Source: a virus
Virus record (IMG/VR): IMGVR_UViG_3300009135_000001
Coordinates: 1 to 64,000 of that record
Strand: one strand, 5' to 3'
DNA: 64,000 nt
Positions 1 through 9,832 of the stretch are shown here, in pieces. Every line of letters begins with the position of its first letter. Position 1 is the stretch's first letter. The position numbers were made by a program, and so were the translations under genes. Below the pieces are notes generated by a model, which saw only the letters and a program-made list of their open reading frames with translations, was not told where the DNA came from and ran no database searches.

Positions 1-462
1 CGGCTCATCGAAGTCACCCGTAATGTGACCGACGCCACTGGGCTCCCAGCACTTCGTGCGATCCGCTTGGTAAATCGTAGGGCGCTAGATCAGGCTAACC
101 CTGACTGGCCCACCGATACCACCAACGCACAGGTCGAGAACTACATGTTCGACTCGCGCAACCCCAAAGAATTTATGGTCTACCCTCCGCAACCAGCGGC
201 AGGGTTTGGCTTCGTCGAAGTCGTGTATTCAGCAGAACCTGCGGCCCTCGCCCTCGATTCTGACCCAATCGTCCTCGACGACTCGTACGCACCCGCACTG
301 GTAGATTATATTGTGTACCGCGCACTTAGTACTGACGCTGAGTACGGCACAAATCCTGCCCAAGTCGCGCAGCACTTCAACCAGTTCATGGGTGCCCTTA
401 CACAAAAGAGTGGGATTGACGCTGCTGTCGAACCTGCTCCCGCTACCACACCGAGTGAATAA
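1..462 (+). CDS. Head-tail adaptor protein (5' end outside window)
   Basis: The reading frame is open to the first base (codons before the GTG at 25 read RLIEVTRN), so the gene starts outside the window. The protein resembles the small neck adaptors of podoviruses (DUF6682-like), which bind under the portal and join head to tail. Typical family features are the NRRALD segment, a predicted FDPR/YPPQP-like stretch (here FDSRNPKEF and YPPQPA) and a C-terminal helix region containing DYIVYRALSKDAEY-like residues. It overlaps the next gene by one base (TAATG), which indicates translational coupling. The family assignment is from memory of related phage proteins; the role is inferred from position just after the (missing) capsid genes. 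Confidence 0.7.
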   Translation, partial: RLIEVTRNVTDATGLPALRAIRLVNRRALDQANPDWPTDTTNAQVENYMFDSRNPKEFMVYPPQPAAGFGFVEVVYSAEPAALALDSDPIVLDDSYAPALVDYIVYRALSTDAEYGTNPAQVAQHFNQFMGALTQKSGIDAAVEPAPATTPSE

Positions 463-1175
463 TGCCTAATACCCTTGGATATTACTACCCACGGCTGAGG
501 CTCAGCGCTGCGCAAGCGCCCGAGATGTTGCTCGGCGACTCAGTACTTCGTGCGATGGCCACAATAGCTCGCGAGACAGGTGCTTTGCGACAAGACATAA
601 CGCCCATAGCATTCGTCGATGGGACAGCGACATACGCAGTTGCGATCGATGGCTTCAAAGTCATCGACTACACAAACGTATGGTTCATTGAGGATAGCAC
701 CAATACCTCAAAGACAGACGACGACGCCTTCCCGCTGGAACGCACTTCGCACAACGATATGCACGTCAAACTGCAAGATGACGATATCAGCCAGCGCCCT
801 GAAGTATGGTCGCACAGCGTAGGGGCAGCGGGCTCAATCTCAGTGTACCCGTTCAACATCAACCCTGCCTTGGCCAATGCACAGCTTCAAGCCACCGCAG
901 AGGTGGTTCCTATCCGCTTGGCAGCACAGAATTACAACATGGACGCTGACACAGCGCACTGGGGCTCGAACTCGTTCTACGAAATCAACGAAGAGTTGAT
1001 CTTCACCCTTGCACTGGCGTATCTGATGGAGTACCCGAATAAAGGGTGGTCGAACCGTACGTACGCCATGGAGCTCAAACGCCAAGCCAGTTTCGCCATA
1101 GGAGAGCAGAAGTCGCTTGCAAATGACGACATGCGTTCCGGATATCCAAGGGCCGTGAAATATGGCGGCTATTAG
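462..1175 (+). CDS. Neck/head-tail connector protein
   Basis: A 237-residue protein directly coupled to the upstream adaptor by a TAATG overlap. The N-terminal part (YYYPRLRLSAAQAPEMLLGDSVLRA) looks like the start of phage neck proteins that carry an alpha-helical core and a beta-rich loop. No catalytic motif is visible. It ends in TAG inside the start region of the following tail gene. I infer a structural role in the neck from its position between the adaptor and the tail genes; a P22 gp4/gp10-like accessory role is possible but not shown. Confidence 0.55.
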   Translation: MPNTLGYYYPRLRLSAAQAPEMLLGDSVLRAMATIARETGALRQDITPIAFVDGTATYAVAIDGFKVIDYTNVWFIEDSTNTSKTDDDAFPLERTSHNDMHVKLQDDDISQRPEVWSHSVGAAGSISVYPFNINPALANAQLQATAEVVPIRLAAQNYNMDADTAHWGSNSFYEINEELIFTLALAYLMEYPNKGWSNRTYAMELKRQASFAIGEQKSLANDDMRSGYPRAVKYGGY

Positions 1176-2832
1176 GCTCAACTCGTTTCGGGGCAAACGA
1201 CCTTACGTAATCTCTGAACATCTGCTTGGATTGAGCGATGCTTCGGACTGCACCGACGTTACATTTGAATCAGGACTACTGAAAGGTATCGACGACGATA
1301 TCGTCACGGTAGCAGCTGATGCTGGCATCGCCAACAGTGAGACCCTGTATCAGTACTACAACGGCACCTGGTATTCGTTCGACGACGACACTGACATTGT
1401 CACAGCGACGAAGTCAGCCAGCGACGAAACCATCATGTACACCGACGGTATCAACGAACCTCGCTTTACGAATGGCGCATTGATCGGTGGCGGTACTGGA
1501 ATCAGCGCGTACCGCACCTTGGGCATAACCGCACCGACCGTAGCACCCACAATCGCCGCGAACGGCACAGCGGATGCTGACCCTGTATACGACACACGTT
1601 CGTACGTATACACGTGGTTGGACAGTGTGTCAGGCCATGAGTCTGCCCCCAGCCCTACATCGAACATCCTGACTATAGACGTCGTAGGCCAGACTGTGGA
1701 TGTCACAGTTTCGACTACCGCGCCCGTGGACGGCACATACAACATTGATAAGAAGCGCATCTACCGTACAGTAACAGGTACAGCTACCACCGCGTTTCAG
1801 TTCGTGGCCGAGATAACCCTCGCTGCGTCTAACCCATACAACGATTCGTTTGCTTCGCTTGAACTCGGCGAAGAGATCACTACTCAGGACTACGAGCGCC
1901 CACCGCTCCTTATGAAAGGTATTACTGCTCATCCAGCAGGTTTCTTCGTAGGATTCGAGGAAAACACCATGTGCTTCTCAGAGCCCGGGTTTTTCTACGC
2001 GTGGCCACTGAAATACAGATTTGAGTTGGAGTTTCCTATTGTTGGCATCGCAACCATTGGTGGCTACATAGCTGTCATGACAGAAGGTGTACCGTACCTG
2101 ATCTCAGGCACATCGCCGTATAACATGGTGCCTCGGAAGATGGACGCGTACTACCCGTGTGTATCGAAGCGTTCTATCGTTGAGATGGGCGGTTACTGCG
2201 TATACGCAGCGGAAGATGCGCTCGTGCAGATATCTCCACAAGGCGCAGTACCAATCTCCAAAGGACTAATGTCTCGCGAGCAATGGCAGGACGCAACACC
2301 GTCGGGCATCTTCGGTACTCGCTGGCGCAACCTGTATTTGGCCGTGTACCCAACGTATATGGATATTTGGGCACCGACGAATCCAGAAGTGGGGCTTACC
2401 ACTATAACCGTTGTGTACAAATCAACATTCACAAAAGCATCCTCTGGTGATACGTTTTTCGTCAACTCGTCCAATGAAATCATAAATTTCGCCGAGAACA
2501 CAACTTCTTCGACTACGTGGGAGTGGGTGAGCAAGCCCATCATGTTCGGCAAACCTATCAACTTCGCGTGCATGCGCACTATAGGAGCCTTTGGTGGCAC
2601 AGTGACTATCGCTCAAGATGAGACTGCGCAGTCCACTACTGGCGATTCGTACTCGTATACCACGCCAAATAACGCGCTCGTTAACAACACACCGATTCGA
2701 CTACCGTCTGGAATTAAGTACAAAGGCGTTCGAATAACAATCAATGGCGGAGCAGGCGACGAAGTACAGGAACTACACTTCGCCACGTCCATAGGAGAAT
2801 TGCCAGGGACAGCAGGCGACGGGGAGAAATAA
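1162..2832 (+). CDS. Tail structural protein, beta-propeller-like
   Basis: A 556-residue, beta-rich protein that overlaps the preceding gene by 14 bases. The N-terminus (LNSFRGKRPYVISEHLL) resembles the start of podovirus tail hub or stabilisation proteins, which begin with a short RGxRP-type segment, and the body has repeated aromatic/hydroxyl-rich strands of the kind seen in beta-propellers. No enzymatic motif is seen. Its place right after the neck genes suggests a tail tube or tail-accessory subunit comparable in position to P22 gp10. The exact class is uncertain. Confidence 0.5.
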   Translation: MAAIRLNSFRGKRPYVISEHLLGLSDASDCTDVTFESGLLKGIDDDIVTVAADAGIANSETLYQYYNGTWYSFDDDTDIVTATKSASDETIMYTDGINEPRFTNGALIGGGTGISAYRTLGITAPTVAPTIAANGTADADPVYDTRSYVYTWLDSVSGHESAPSPTSNILTIDVVGQTVDVTVSTTAPVDGTYNIDKKRIYRTVTGTATTAFQFVAEITLAASNPYNDSFASLELGEEITTQDYERPPLLMKGITAHPAGFFVGFEENTMCFSEPGFFYAWPLKYRFELEFPIVGIATIGGYIAVMTEGVPYLISGTSPYNMVPRKMDAYYPCVSKRSIVEMGGYCVYAAEDALVQISPQGAVPISKGLMSREQWQDATPSGIFGTRWRNLYLAVYPTYMDIWAPTNPEVGLTTITVVYKSTFTKASSGDTFFVNSSNEIINFAENTTSSTTWEWVSKPIMFGKPINFACMRTIGAFGGTVTIAQDETAQSTTGDSYSYTTPNNALVNNTPIRLPSGIKYKGVRITINGGAGDEVQELHFATSIGELPGTAGDGEK

Positions 2833-2835
2833 ACA

Positions 2836-5475
2836 ATGGTCCAGGCAATCACGACCATCAGCGGAATCCCTGCGATTCCCGCAATCCAGATCCAGGACAA
2901 GAACCTTCAGGGCATGCTCGACGCTCTCAAAGAGTCCGTCGAAGTTCTGACTGGTGCTCGCGGCGATCCTAACTCACGCGCACTGACCTATGGAGAAGCG
3001 ACCGAAAACGGTCTGACTGACTTGTTCGTGACGAACAGAGTGGTGGAGACGGCCCAAGGGTCGCAACAATCCGTCACGCTCACAGGCGATATCACAGGCA
3101 TAGGAATCTTTAGTGAGACCGGTACCGTCACAGTTCCTACCATTATCGCCCTCCCGAATGTGGTTTGCATCGACGGCGGCACTGCGTCAGAAACATACCC
3201 AGGCGCAGTAACTGGCCCGTATGGCGTAGCTGTTGCGGCTGAAACACCCGTCGCCCCCACAGGGGAGTACTGCCCCGGCCACACGTATACATACCTCTCG
3301 CCGACGACATGGAGAGTAACAGGCGTCGATGCGACGAAACTATTCCGCGTTGGCAGGCGGTTACACTTTATTGAAGGCGACAACGACTACTACGGGACTA
3401 TCACCGTATCCGTGTATTCAGCCTCCAACACCAACCTCACCATGTCTATGGACACCGGTAGTCTCACCGCTAGCGTCACAGAAGTTTGTATGACTACCGG
3501 AGCCACGGGTATCTGGGACGCTATTGTCGCCGACCCGTTCTCAGGCGGTCGGATCAACAGTATTGCCACCGGTCAGATCGGGGCTACCCAATGGTGGGTA
3601 ATAGTCGGAAACACAGGGAAGCTCGCTACGTCTACTGATGCAGGTCTCACTTGGACTCTCCGTACACTGACAACCACTGAACACCTGAACACAATCGCGT
3701 ATGATCACACCAACGAAGAGTTTTGGGTTGGCGGCGACGCAGGCGTAATCGTCGATAGCGCCGACGGCACTACGTGGAGCGAGGACACTACATCGATCCC
3801 AGGATTAGGCGGCACCGGCAACCACAATGTCGTCGGTATAATTTGGAACTCCACCAACGCCGCTGTAGAAATATACTACAAAGATACCGTCTCCAACTAC
3901 AGGTCTGCGGCGACTACTGATGGCGGCACAACTTGGACAGATTATGCTACGCTCGGGCAATTCAGTTTCAACGATTGCTTGGAACCCGCCCGCGCATCCG
4001 CAGGCAATACAACAGGAGCTGGTAAATACACCACCACCTTAAACAATACTAGTGTATACGTCGCCTCCAGCCACACCGATACAAGCTGGTCCATTTCTTA
4101 CGGCGCAGGCACAGGCAATATAGTCAGTGCCATGGCAATATTCCACGATGGCACAGGCCAATCTGTTGTTTTAGGTGCCTTCAACGGTAATATAACAGGG
4201 TCGGCGATTTGGACTGGCGACCAAACTGATGGTCTTTTCACTGACCCAATCAACCACTTCGCGTGGTCCGACACCCACCAGCGTTTGGTATGCGTGGGCG
4301 ACAACGGGACAATAGGTTACCAAGATCTAGGCGATAAGGAAAACAGCAACGCATGGACGTCCGTAACTGGCGGCTTCTCGCCCATCGCCGAGATAACTAG
4401 CGTAGAGTGGAATACTGCCGACGGTATTTTCGTAGCAGTAGCCGCCGACGGGGCTATATGCCGCAGTTCTACTGGTATCGGCCCCACCGTCGATGCCGTC
4501 ACCCACGACGGGTTCACACTGATTGCATCGGACCCATTCAGCGGCGGGCAAATTAACAGGATCATATCAGGCGTTATCGCCGGTACAGTCTGGTGGGTTG
4601 CCATCGGCGACAACGGTAAGCTCTACACCTCCACTGACAAAGGTGTTACCTGGACTGTACGGACTACCAGTACAACCGCCAACCTGCTTTCGATTGGTTA
4701 CAACTCCACCGACGAACAGTTCGTCGTAGGCGCAGTAGGCGGTGAGTTCTTGGATAGTACCAACGGCACTACGTGGACACGGGACAACACAACTATCGCA
4801 GCGCTTGGCCACTCCGGTGTGGACGACGTGTGGGGTATCGTGTGGTCCCCGACCGATGCTCTGTGGCACTGGATAATTCACTCCAATCCTGGGACAGCTA
4901 TGCGGACGTACACCACCACCAACGCGGTGACTACTTTCACGTCCCGCGACATCGGCATCGTTTTCCATGCTGGCGGAAGTAGCAAACTCCAAGCCACAGG
5001 CAACGTAATTGCTTGGACCTCCACCGAAGACACGCAGTACCACATCGGTGCGACGGACACTACAGACTCAGTCTATGCTTCCTTCGCCGACGCCTCAGAT
5101 ATGATGGGCCACGGGTTCGCCGCTGGCACCGGCTCATTCACACACGACTACATCGTCGGTAAGGCTGACGGCAACACATACCGCATGGGTTCTACAACCG
5201 GCGGGGCAACCACCCGCCACAGCGCGAAGCCTCACTCAGATACTTGGCGCGGTTTTGATAGCAGCACCATAGGAACCAAAAGATGGATAGGCGTAGGCGA
5301 CAACGGCCAAATGTGGACAGTTGAAACAGCTTTTTTCGAAAGCGGTAAGTGGGAAGAAATCATCGACCCTTTCACTGCGCACATACGTGATGTACACTAT
5401 AACGCTACGGATGCCTACTGGATTGCAGTCGGCAGTAACGGGCAAATCGCCAGAAGCCCAGACGGGATAAGCTAG
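2836..5475 (+). CDS. Tail spike/fibre protein with BNR-type propeller repeats
   Basis: An 879-residue protein. From about residue 230 it carries repeated blocks of the sialidase/Ycf48 BNR type: a core such as GNTGKLATSTDAGLTW recurs as GDNGKLYTSTDKGVTW (near residue 595) and degenerate forms GDNGTIGY, GDNGQMWT and GSNGQIARSPDG near the C-terminus. The block with FVVGAVGGEFLDS repeats the earlier FWVGGDAGVIVDS, so the central region is an internal duplication. BNR propellers in phages usually bind or cut host surface glycans, so this is a receptor-binding candidate. It stops at TAG, overlapping the GTG start of the next gene. Confidence 0.6.
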   Translation: MVQAITTISGIPAIPAIQIQDKNLQGMLDALKESVEVLTGARGDPNSRALTYGEATENGLTDLFVTNRVVETAQGSQQSVTLTGDITGIGIFSETGTVTVPTIIALPNVVCIDGGTASETYPGAVTGPYGVAVAAETPVAPTGEYCPGHTYTYLSPTTWRVTGVDATKLFRVGRRLHFIEGDNDYYGTITVSVYSASNTNLTMSMDTGSLTASVTEVCMTTGATGIWDAIVADPFSGGRINSIATGQIGATQWWVIVGNTGKLATSTDAGLTWTLRTLTTTEHLNTIAYDHTNEEFWVGGDAGVIVDSADGTTWSEDTTSIPGLGGTGNHNVVGIIWNSTNAAVEIYYKDTVSNYRSAATTDGGTTWTDYATLGQFSFNDCLEPARASAGNTTGAGKYTTTLNNTSVYVASSHTDTSWSISYGAGTGNIVSAMAIFHDGTGQSVVLGAFNGNITGSAIWTGDQTDGLFTDPINHFAWSDTHQRLVCVGDNGTIGYQDLGDKENSNAWTSVTGGFSPIAEITSVEWNTADGIFVAVAADGAICRSSTGIGPTVDAVTHDGFTLIASDPFSGGQINRIISGVIAGTVWWVAIGDNGKLYTSTDKGVTWTVRTTSTTANLLSIGYNSTDEQFVVGAVGGEFLDSTNGTTWTRDNTTIAALGHSGVDDVWGIVWSPTDALWHWIIHSNPGTAMRTYTTTNAVTTFTSRDIGIVFHAGGSSKLQATGNVIAWTSTEDTQYHIGATDTTDSVYASFADASDMMGHGFAAGTGSFTHDYIVGKADGNTYRMGSTTGGATTRHSAKPHSDTWRGFDSSTIGTKRWIGVGDNGQMWTVETAFFESGKWEEIIDPFTAHIRDVHYNATDAYWIAVGSNGQIARSPDGIS

Positions 5476-5741
5476 TGGCACAGCACATAGTACAACTACA
5501 GATGCGTCGAGATACGGCGGCTAACTGGACCACTGCCGACACTGTATTACTCGCCAGTGAGATAGGGTTCGAGACTGACACCGGTTGGCATAAGATCGGT
5601 GACGGTTCTACCGCGTGGACGTCGCTTCCCTATTACCACGGAGCGCCGTGGCTACAGGGCGTGGATGCAGGCACCCCCACATCAACTTACCCCGGTGAGC
5701 CGACCGACCCATACTTCGGCGTCATGAGCACCGCTCCGTAA
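5475..5741 (+). CDS. Short fibre module with Mtd-like N-terminal domain
   Basis: Starts with GTG overlapping the upstream TAG (TAGTG). The 88 residues consist almost only of a module with RRDTAANWTTADTVLLASEIG, FETDTGWHKIGDGSTAW and YYHGAPWLQG segments. This is the pattern of the major tropism determinant N-terminal domain (Mtd_N) found at the base of many phage fibres, where it mediates trimerisation and attachment to the virion. It ends at a GVMSTAP tail and couples to the next gene by TAATG. It looks like a stand-alone or C-terminally lost copy of the module heading the next two genes. Confidence 0.7.
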   Translation: MAQHIVQLQMRRDTAANWTTADTVLLASEIGFETDTGWHKIGDGSTAWTSLPYYHGAPWLQGVDAGTPTSTYPGEPTDPYFGVMSTAP

Positions 5742-7123
5742 TGGCTGGCCCCATTATCCAACTAGCGATGCGTCGCGATGTTGCGGCGGATTGGACATCA
5801 AACGACCCAATACTAGCCTCAGGCGAGATCGGGTATGAAACCGATACTGGCTGGCACAAGATGGGTGATGGGTCATCCACATGGACAGAATTGGGTTATT
5901 ACCACGGCCCGCCTTGGTTGGAAGGCTGGGACGGCGGCACACCCAGTTCAACGTTTCCAGGTACGCCTATACCGGCTGATAAATTCGGCGTTATGAGTTC
6001 CGTTGATTTAGGTATACTTCCGCCGATCTCGCTGGACCTTAGCGAAGGCTGGGACATTATGGATGCTGTCGGCCGCGCTGATCCTGCTGATGGCGGCACA
6101 ATCGCAGTTGTCGGCAGCAAGACTGGCGCTACATTCGACTTGGGCATTTTGAATATCTCGACCAATACCATGACCGTGATATCAGATGCCTTCGCCGGTA
6201 CTGGGATGACGGTCTGCTCGGGTATCGATTATGATGCGTCCAGCGGAGTATATGTAGTGCTCCGCAGAAACTCTGTCGGCAATACTTACCACACTTACTG
6301 GGCGGATACTGGTGATCTGGACGGAAACTGGACGCAGACCACTAACCCCGGCACGACCTCGCACGGCGCTTACGGTTTGTGGTTCGATGAAAATCATGGA
6401 ATTTGGTACTGGTCAACTGGTGCAAGACTATATGTATCGGCTGACGGCAAGACTTTTTATAACCAAACTATGTACTACGACCCATTCGGTACGTTCAATG
6501 CCTCGCTTGCCAAATGTTTTATGCACAGCGATCTTTTTGTCGCTGACACTGCTTTTTTGGGCGCTAACGGCGAAAGAATTATGGGCTCAAAACCGAATGA
6601 TCAGACGATGCCAATCAACGCCGCATCCCCCTACGGGGAGTTCTGGGAAGGTTACCAACTTGACGGTGGGGGCTTAATAGATTCAGGCAACCCTGAGTGG
6701 ACTTCGTGCATGGTTTTTGAAGATGAAATGTATCTCGGCAGTAATGGCGGGGAAATAATAAAGACCGCTACTGGAGCACGGGGGATAGGCAACTGGAGTG
6801 TTGTATCAGCAGATCAAGCGGGGTCATCATCGAACGAGATTATTGATGCTGGTGGGTTTTGGTATTTTATGACCGTTATTAACGGCGTGTTTTGGGCTTG
6901 TGAGAGTGCTGGCGGCGCTGGAAACTGGTATCGATACGGAACAGGCGGCGCGCCTACCGGGTACGGCTGGGTGCAAGACGACACCGGCCCGTTTGGGGTA
7001 ACGGTAATATCAGGCGCGGGCGAAGCCATGAGGGCTATGCGAACTCCAGACATGCAGTTTGCTTATGTTGGCCGGGAAACTTTGGCGGCTTCTGATTACC
7101 ACTGCTACTTTAATACAAGCTGA
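5741..7123 (+). CDS. Fibre protein: Mtd-like N-terminus plus propeller-like body
   Basis: A 460-residue protein. Residues 1 to about 85 repeat the Mtd_N-like module of the upstream gene (RRDVAADWTSNDPILASGEI, then DTGWHKMGDGSSTW and GVMSS). The remaining part is rich in Gly, Trp and Tyr and contains strand-turn repeats such as RLYVSADGKTF that resemble BNR propeller blades. I infer a receptor-binding fibre tip. The module boundary coincides with the end of the short upstream paralogue, which suggests exchange of tip domains behind a constant base. Confidence 0.65.
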   Translation: MAGPIIQLAMRRDVAADWTSNDPILASGEIGYETDTGWHKMGDGSSTWTELGYYHGPPWLEGWDGGTPSSTFPGTPIPADKFGVMSSVDLGILPPISLDLSEGWDIMDAVGRADPADGGTIAVVGSKTGATFDLGILNISTNTMTVISDAFAGTGMTVCSGIDYDASSGVYVVLRRNSVGNTYHTYWADTGDLDGNWTQTTNPGTTSHGAYGLWFDENHGIWYWSTGARLYVSADGKTFYNQTMYYDPFGTFNASLAKCFMHSDLFVADTAFLGANGERIMGSKPNDQTMPINAASPYGEFWEGYQLDGGGLIDSGNPEWTSCMVFEDEMYLGSNGGEIIKTATGARGIGNWSVVSADQAGSSSNEIIDAGGFWYFMTVINGVFWACESAGGAGNWYRYGTGGAPTGYGWVQDDTGPFGVTVISGAGEAMRAMRTPDMQFAYVGRETLAASDYHCYFNTS

Positions 7124-7124
7124 T

Positions 7125-8645
7125 ATGACTGGGTTACTAACATCACAACTACAAGTGCGACGAGACCTCGCTGCTGACTGGGTTACAGCAAACCCAGTGC
7201 TGGCATCGGGCGAGATCGGCCAAGAGTCCGACACCCTGTTCCATAAGATCGGCGACGGCGTCACTGCGTGGAACTCTCTGATCTATTACCACGGCCCACC
7301 GTGGCTCCAAGGAGCTGATGGCGGAGCACCAAGTACGACGTACGGAGTGGGGCCGAATGGCAGTTACCACGGAGTAATGTCGAGCGCCCCCGGCCCTATC
7401 ACGGAAAATAGTACAAAGGACGACCCTGATTGGGCCAACGTTCAAATATACGGCGTAGGCTACGATGGTGACGACACTATGATAGTGAGCCTTTACCACT
7501 ACCCATCTTTCGAGCGCCGGGTGTATGTGTGTGGTGCTGACTTAGTAGATCCGGTGTCATTCGATATGAATGATATCACGGGCTGGACAAGTGGCATCTT
7601 TCAACAGTTCAGTCACATTCAATGGTCACCCAAATTAAGTCGATGGGTTGGATATACTGGTCGAGGTCAAGGTTTTTACTGCGACGGTGATCCGTCGGTA
7701 GGAGCGAACTGGATTGAAATAACCTATCCCACAAATAGACCGAGCATGGGTGCCTTTATCAACGTCAGGAATATGATCTGGTCTTATACGTTTGAGATGT
7801 TTATAACTATGCAAGACGGACATCTTGCCGAGAGTTTGGAAATATCTATTGATGGTATTACTTGGTACAGGTGGGCTGATTACGAAGCACTTGGTGGTTC
7901 TTTGCCCAACCGTATGGATCGATTTACTGAGCATTATATTAATAGCGCTCAGAGAAATCTGATTTGGCAACAAGAAAGTTATAATCAAAAAGACGGTAGT
8001 GCAGGAGCGGGAATTCTTGGTGGCGGCAACAGCGCACCGGAAAATTGGACGTATAGTGGTCTAAACGGCATAATACGAAACACTTCAAACGTTACTTTAA
8101 ACGCCGCAGCTAGCGATGGCAATGTTCTTACTGTAGTTACTCTTAATGAACTCAACTGTACAGAGTTTTCTCTCAGCCATCCTGATCGTTGGGGGCCAGA
8201 CGGGAACTCTAATCAAGGCTGGCTAGACCCAGATATGGGTTGGGCTGCTTTTGGTTACCAAAAAACTATAATTATGTATCTCCCTCAGTTTGCTCGGCCT
8301 TGGAAAATTTTCAGAGAGGATAATACTACAACCCCAGAAAATACTAATCATGGTTGGTGGGATGCTGCAAGCATAGATTATGCACCGACCCGTACTTCAG
8401 GAAACGCACCACAGTTTCAATTATGTACTGACGAACCGTTCGCTAGTTTGAACACTGAATATTTTGCAGATTACTTACACAGACCTGCAAGTATCCAGAT
8501 CGGCTTTGGTTCAGCGTGGATAATATACGATACCGGCCACCCCACCATAGCAAACCACGTCCTTGGCGAAAACGGTTGGTTTGTAGTTATGCGAACAGAC
8601 ATCAGTCGTGAGAATGATTACCTCATATTCAGGAAACCGGGGTAG
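7125..8645 (+). CDS. Fibre protein: Mtd-like N-terminus plus divergent tip
   Basis: The ATG at 7125, just after the upstream stop TGA (7121-7123), gives 506 residues; an upstream in-frame ATG at 7059 would lie within the previous gene and is less likely. Residues 1 to about 80 are a third copy of the Mtd_N-like module (VRRDLAADWVTANPVLASGE, LFHKIGDGVTAW, YYHGPPWLQG). The rest shares the composition of the upstream tip but is clearly diverged and more AT-rich in codon choice than the structural genes to its left, which may reflect separate acquisition of the tip. Terminates at TAG. Confidence 0.65.
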   Translation: MTGLLTSQLQVRRDLAADWVTANPVLASGEIGQESDTLFHKIGDGVTAWNSLIYYHGPPWLQGADGGAPSTTYGVGPNGSYHGVMSSAPGPITENSTKDDPDWANVQIYGVGYDGDDTMIVSLYHYPSFERRVYVCGADLVDPVSFDMNDITGWTSGIFQQFSHIQWSPKLSRWVGYTGRGQGFYCDGDPSVGANWIEITYPTNRPSMGAFINVRNMIWSYTFEMFITMQDGHLAESLEISIDGITWYRWADYEALGGSLPNRMDRFTEHYINSAQRNLIWQQESYNQKDGSAGAGILGGGNSAPENWTYSGLNGIIRNTSNVTLNAAASDGNVLTVVTLNELNCTEFSLSHPDRWGPDGNSNQGWLDPDMGWAAFGYQKTIIMYLPQFARPWKIFREDNTTTPENTNHGWWDAASIDYAPTRTSGNAPQFQLCTDEPFASLNTEYFADYLHRPASIQIGFGSAWIIYDTGHPTIANHVLGENGWFVVMRTDISRENDYLIFRKPG

Positions 8646-8674
8646 CCCCACAACCTTGAGAGTATATTACACCA

Positions 8675-8881
8675 ATGCCTAATGTAGCAGAGATACAAAT
8701 TCAGGTACGAAAAGGTACCGCCGCTGAGTGGACAAGCGCAAATCCAGTTTTACTTGCAGGTGAGATCGGGTTCGAAACAGACACAAGATACTGGAAGGTC
8801 GGTGACGGCACTACCGCGTGGACAGCGTTGTTGCGAATGAACCCTGAACCACCGTCCAACTTTTTACTAATGGGAGGCTAA
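8675..8881 (+). CDS. Small Mtd-like N-terminal module protein
   Basis: A 68-residue fourth copy of the Mtd_N-like module (VRKGTAAEWTSANPVLLAGE, YWKVGDGTTAW) with no tip domain. It sits 29 bases after the preceding gene and 1 base before the next. It may form a small virion base protein, or it may be the remnant of a fibre whose tip was lost. The module match is clear; the role is inferred. Confidence 0.65.
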   Translation: MPNVAEIQIQVRKGTAAEWTSANPVLLAGEIGFETDTRYWKVGDGTTAWTALLRMNPEPPSNFLLMGG

Positions 8882-8882
8882 C

Positions 8883-9215
8883 ATGGCCGAAAGTTCATAT
8901 CTGGTGTTAGGGCAATCAGCTCCAGCGGCAGCAACACCCGACGACTTATATACAGTCGCAGCATTGACTATGACTGTTGCCAGCACACTTATAGTCTGTA
9001 ACAGGTCTGCCACTACCACCAAGTTTCGTATCTCTGTACGCCCAGCTGGTGCAGCCCAAGCGGACGAGCATTATATTTACTACGACGTACCCATTACGGG
9101 GTTTAACGCATTCCACGCCACTATAGGTCTGACGTTAGCCACAACAGACGTCGTGACTGTGTACGCCACAGACGCCACGCTATCTTTTTCTTTGTTCGGC
9201 CAGGAGATCGTTTAA
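8883..9215 (+). CDS. Small virion-associated protein, beta-sandwich-like
   Basis: A 110-residue protein of alternating hydrophobic and polar residues with no catalytic motif. The pattern YTVAALTMTVASTLIVCNRS followed by TTKFRISVRPAG resembles small phage adaptor or decoration proteins that present interface strands. It starts 2 bases after the preceding stop and overlaps the next ATG by one base (TAATG), so it is part of the fibre operon. Confidence 0.45.
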   Translation: MAESSYLVLGQSAPAAATPDDLYTVAALTMTVASTLIVCNRSATTTKFRISVRPAGAAQADEHYIYYDVPITGFNAFHATIGLTLATTDVVTVYATDATLSFSLFGQEIV

Positions 9216-9832
9216 TGAGCCAAATGTTTGCTTTCGCAGTTGAGATCAATGATCTGACCGCCAGTGTCGTTTGGGCCAATGTTCCTGACGCCAATATCAC
9301 AGAGAGCTCAGTGACGCAGCACGAAGCAGCTATCGACCATGACCTGCTACTGAACTATGCCGCCGCAGAACACTTCCTGGAATCCGCGATCAGCATACCG
9401 CTGACGCAAGGCGCAAACGACGTTACAGCGCTTGCTGCTGAGCTGAACCTGCTCGACCTAGCTGGGCGAACGGCTGGCGACATACTGTCAGCAGACACAG
9501 CGTCAACCGCTAGCTGGAAGGCACCGCCTGCCGAAACCAACGACCTGAGCGCAGCCGTAACGTGGGCCAATGTCCCAGACGCTAATATCACGGAGGGTTC
9601 TGTAACACAGCACGAAGCAGCTCTCACTATAACCCAAGCACAAGGTATCACGGTCTCGGAGACTTCGACCAACCTGCTGGATATCACCCACGCAATCAAC
9701 ACCGGTGCCCTCAAAGTAGCGAGCTACCAAGTGTGGGACAGCACAAACCTCCAACCAGTATGGGCCGCAGGTGACACCGACGGCGCTGTTTGGGTTGACG
9801 GAGCAGGCACCACAGTTCATACTCCAGTATGA
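9215..9832 (+). CDS. Tail fibre repeat protein
   Basis: A 205-residue protein with two copies of a repeat built around VWANVPDANITESSVTQHEAA (residues about 20-40) and TWANVPDANITEGSVTQHEAA (about 107-128). This repeat type occurs in shafts of phage tail fibres. A short C-terminal domain ends in GAGTTVHTPV. It overlaps the amidoligase gene by four bases (ATGA). Confidence 0.6.
   Translation: MSQMFAFAVEINDLTASVVWANVPDANITESSVTQHEAAIDHDLLLNYAAAEHFLESAISIPLTQGANDVTALAAELNLLDLAGRTAGDILSADTASTASWKAPPAETNDLSAAVTWANVPDANITEGSVTQHEAALTITQAQGITVSETSTNLLDITHAINTGALKVASYQVWDSTNLQPVWAAGDTDGAVWVDGAGTTVHTPV

Noticed and set aside
4523-5060. Several plus and minus ORFs of 60-160 residues inside the BNR gene
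   Set aside because: They are shadows of the repeated beta-propeller sequence in other frames.
5473-8645. Genome-wide TAG recoding
   Set aside because: The TAG stops at the ends of the genes at 2836 and 7125 are followed within a few codons by further stops and by properly coupled start codons. TAG therefore works as a normal stop in most genes.
5475-8881. Diversity-generating retroelement
   Set aside because: Mtd-like modules are present, but no reverse transcriptase ORF and no template/variable repeat pair was found in the window.
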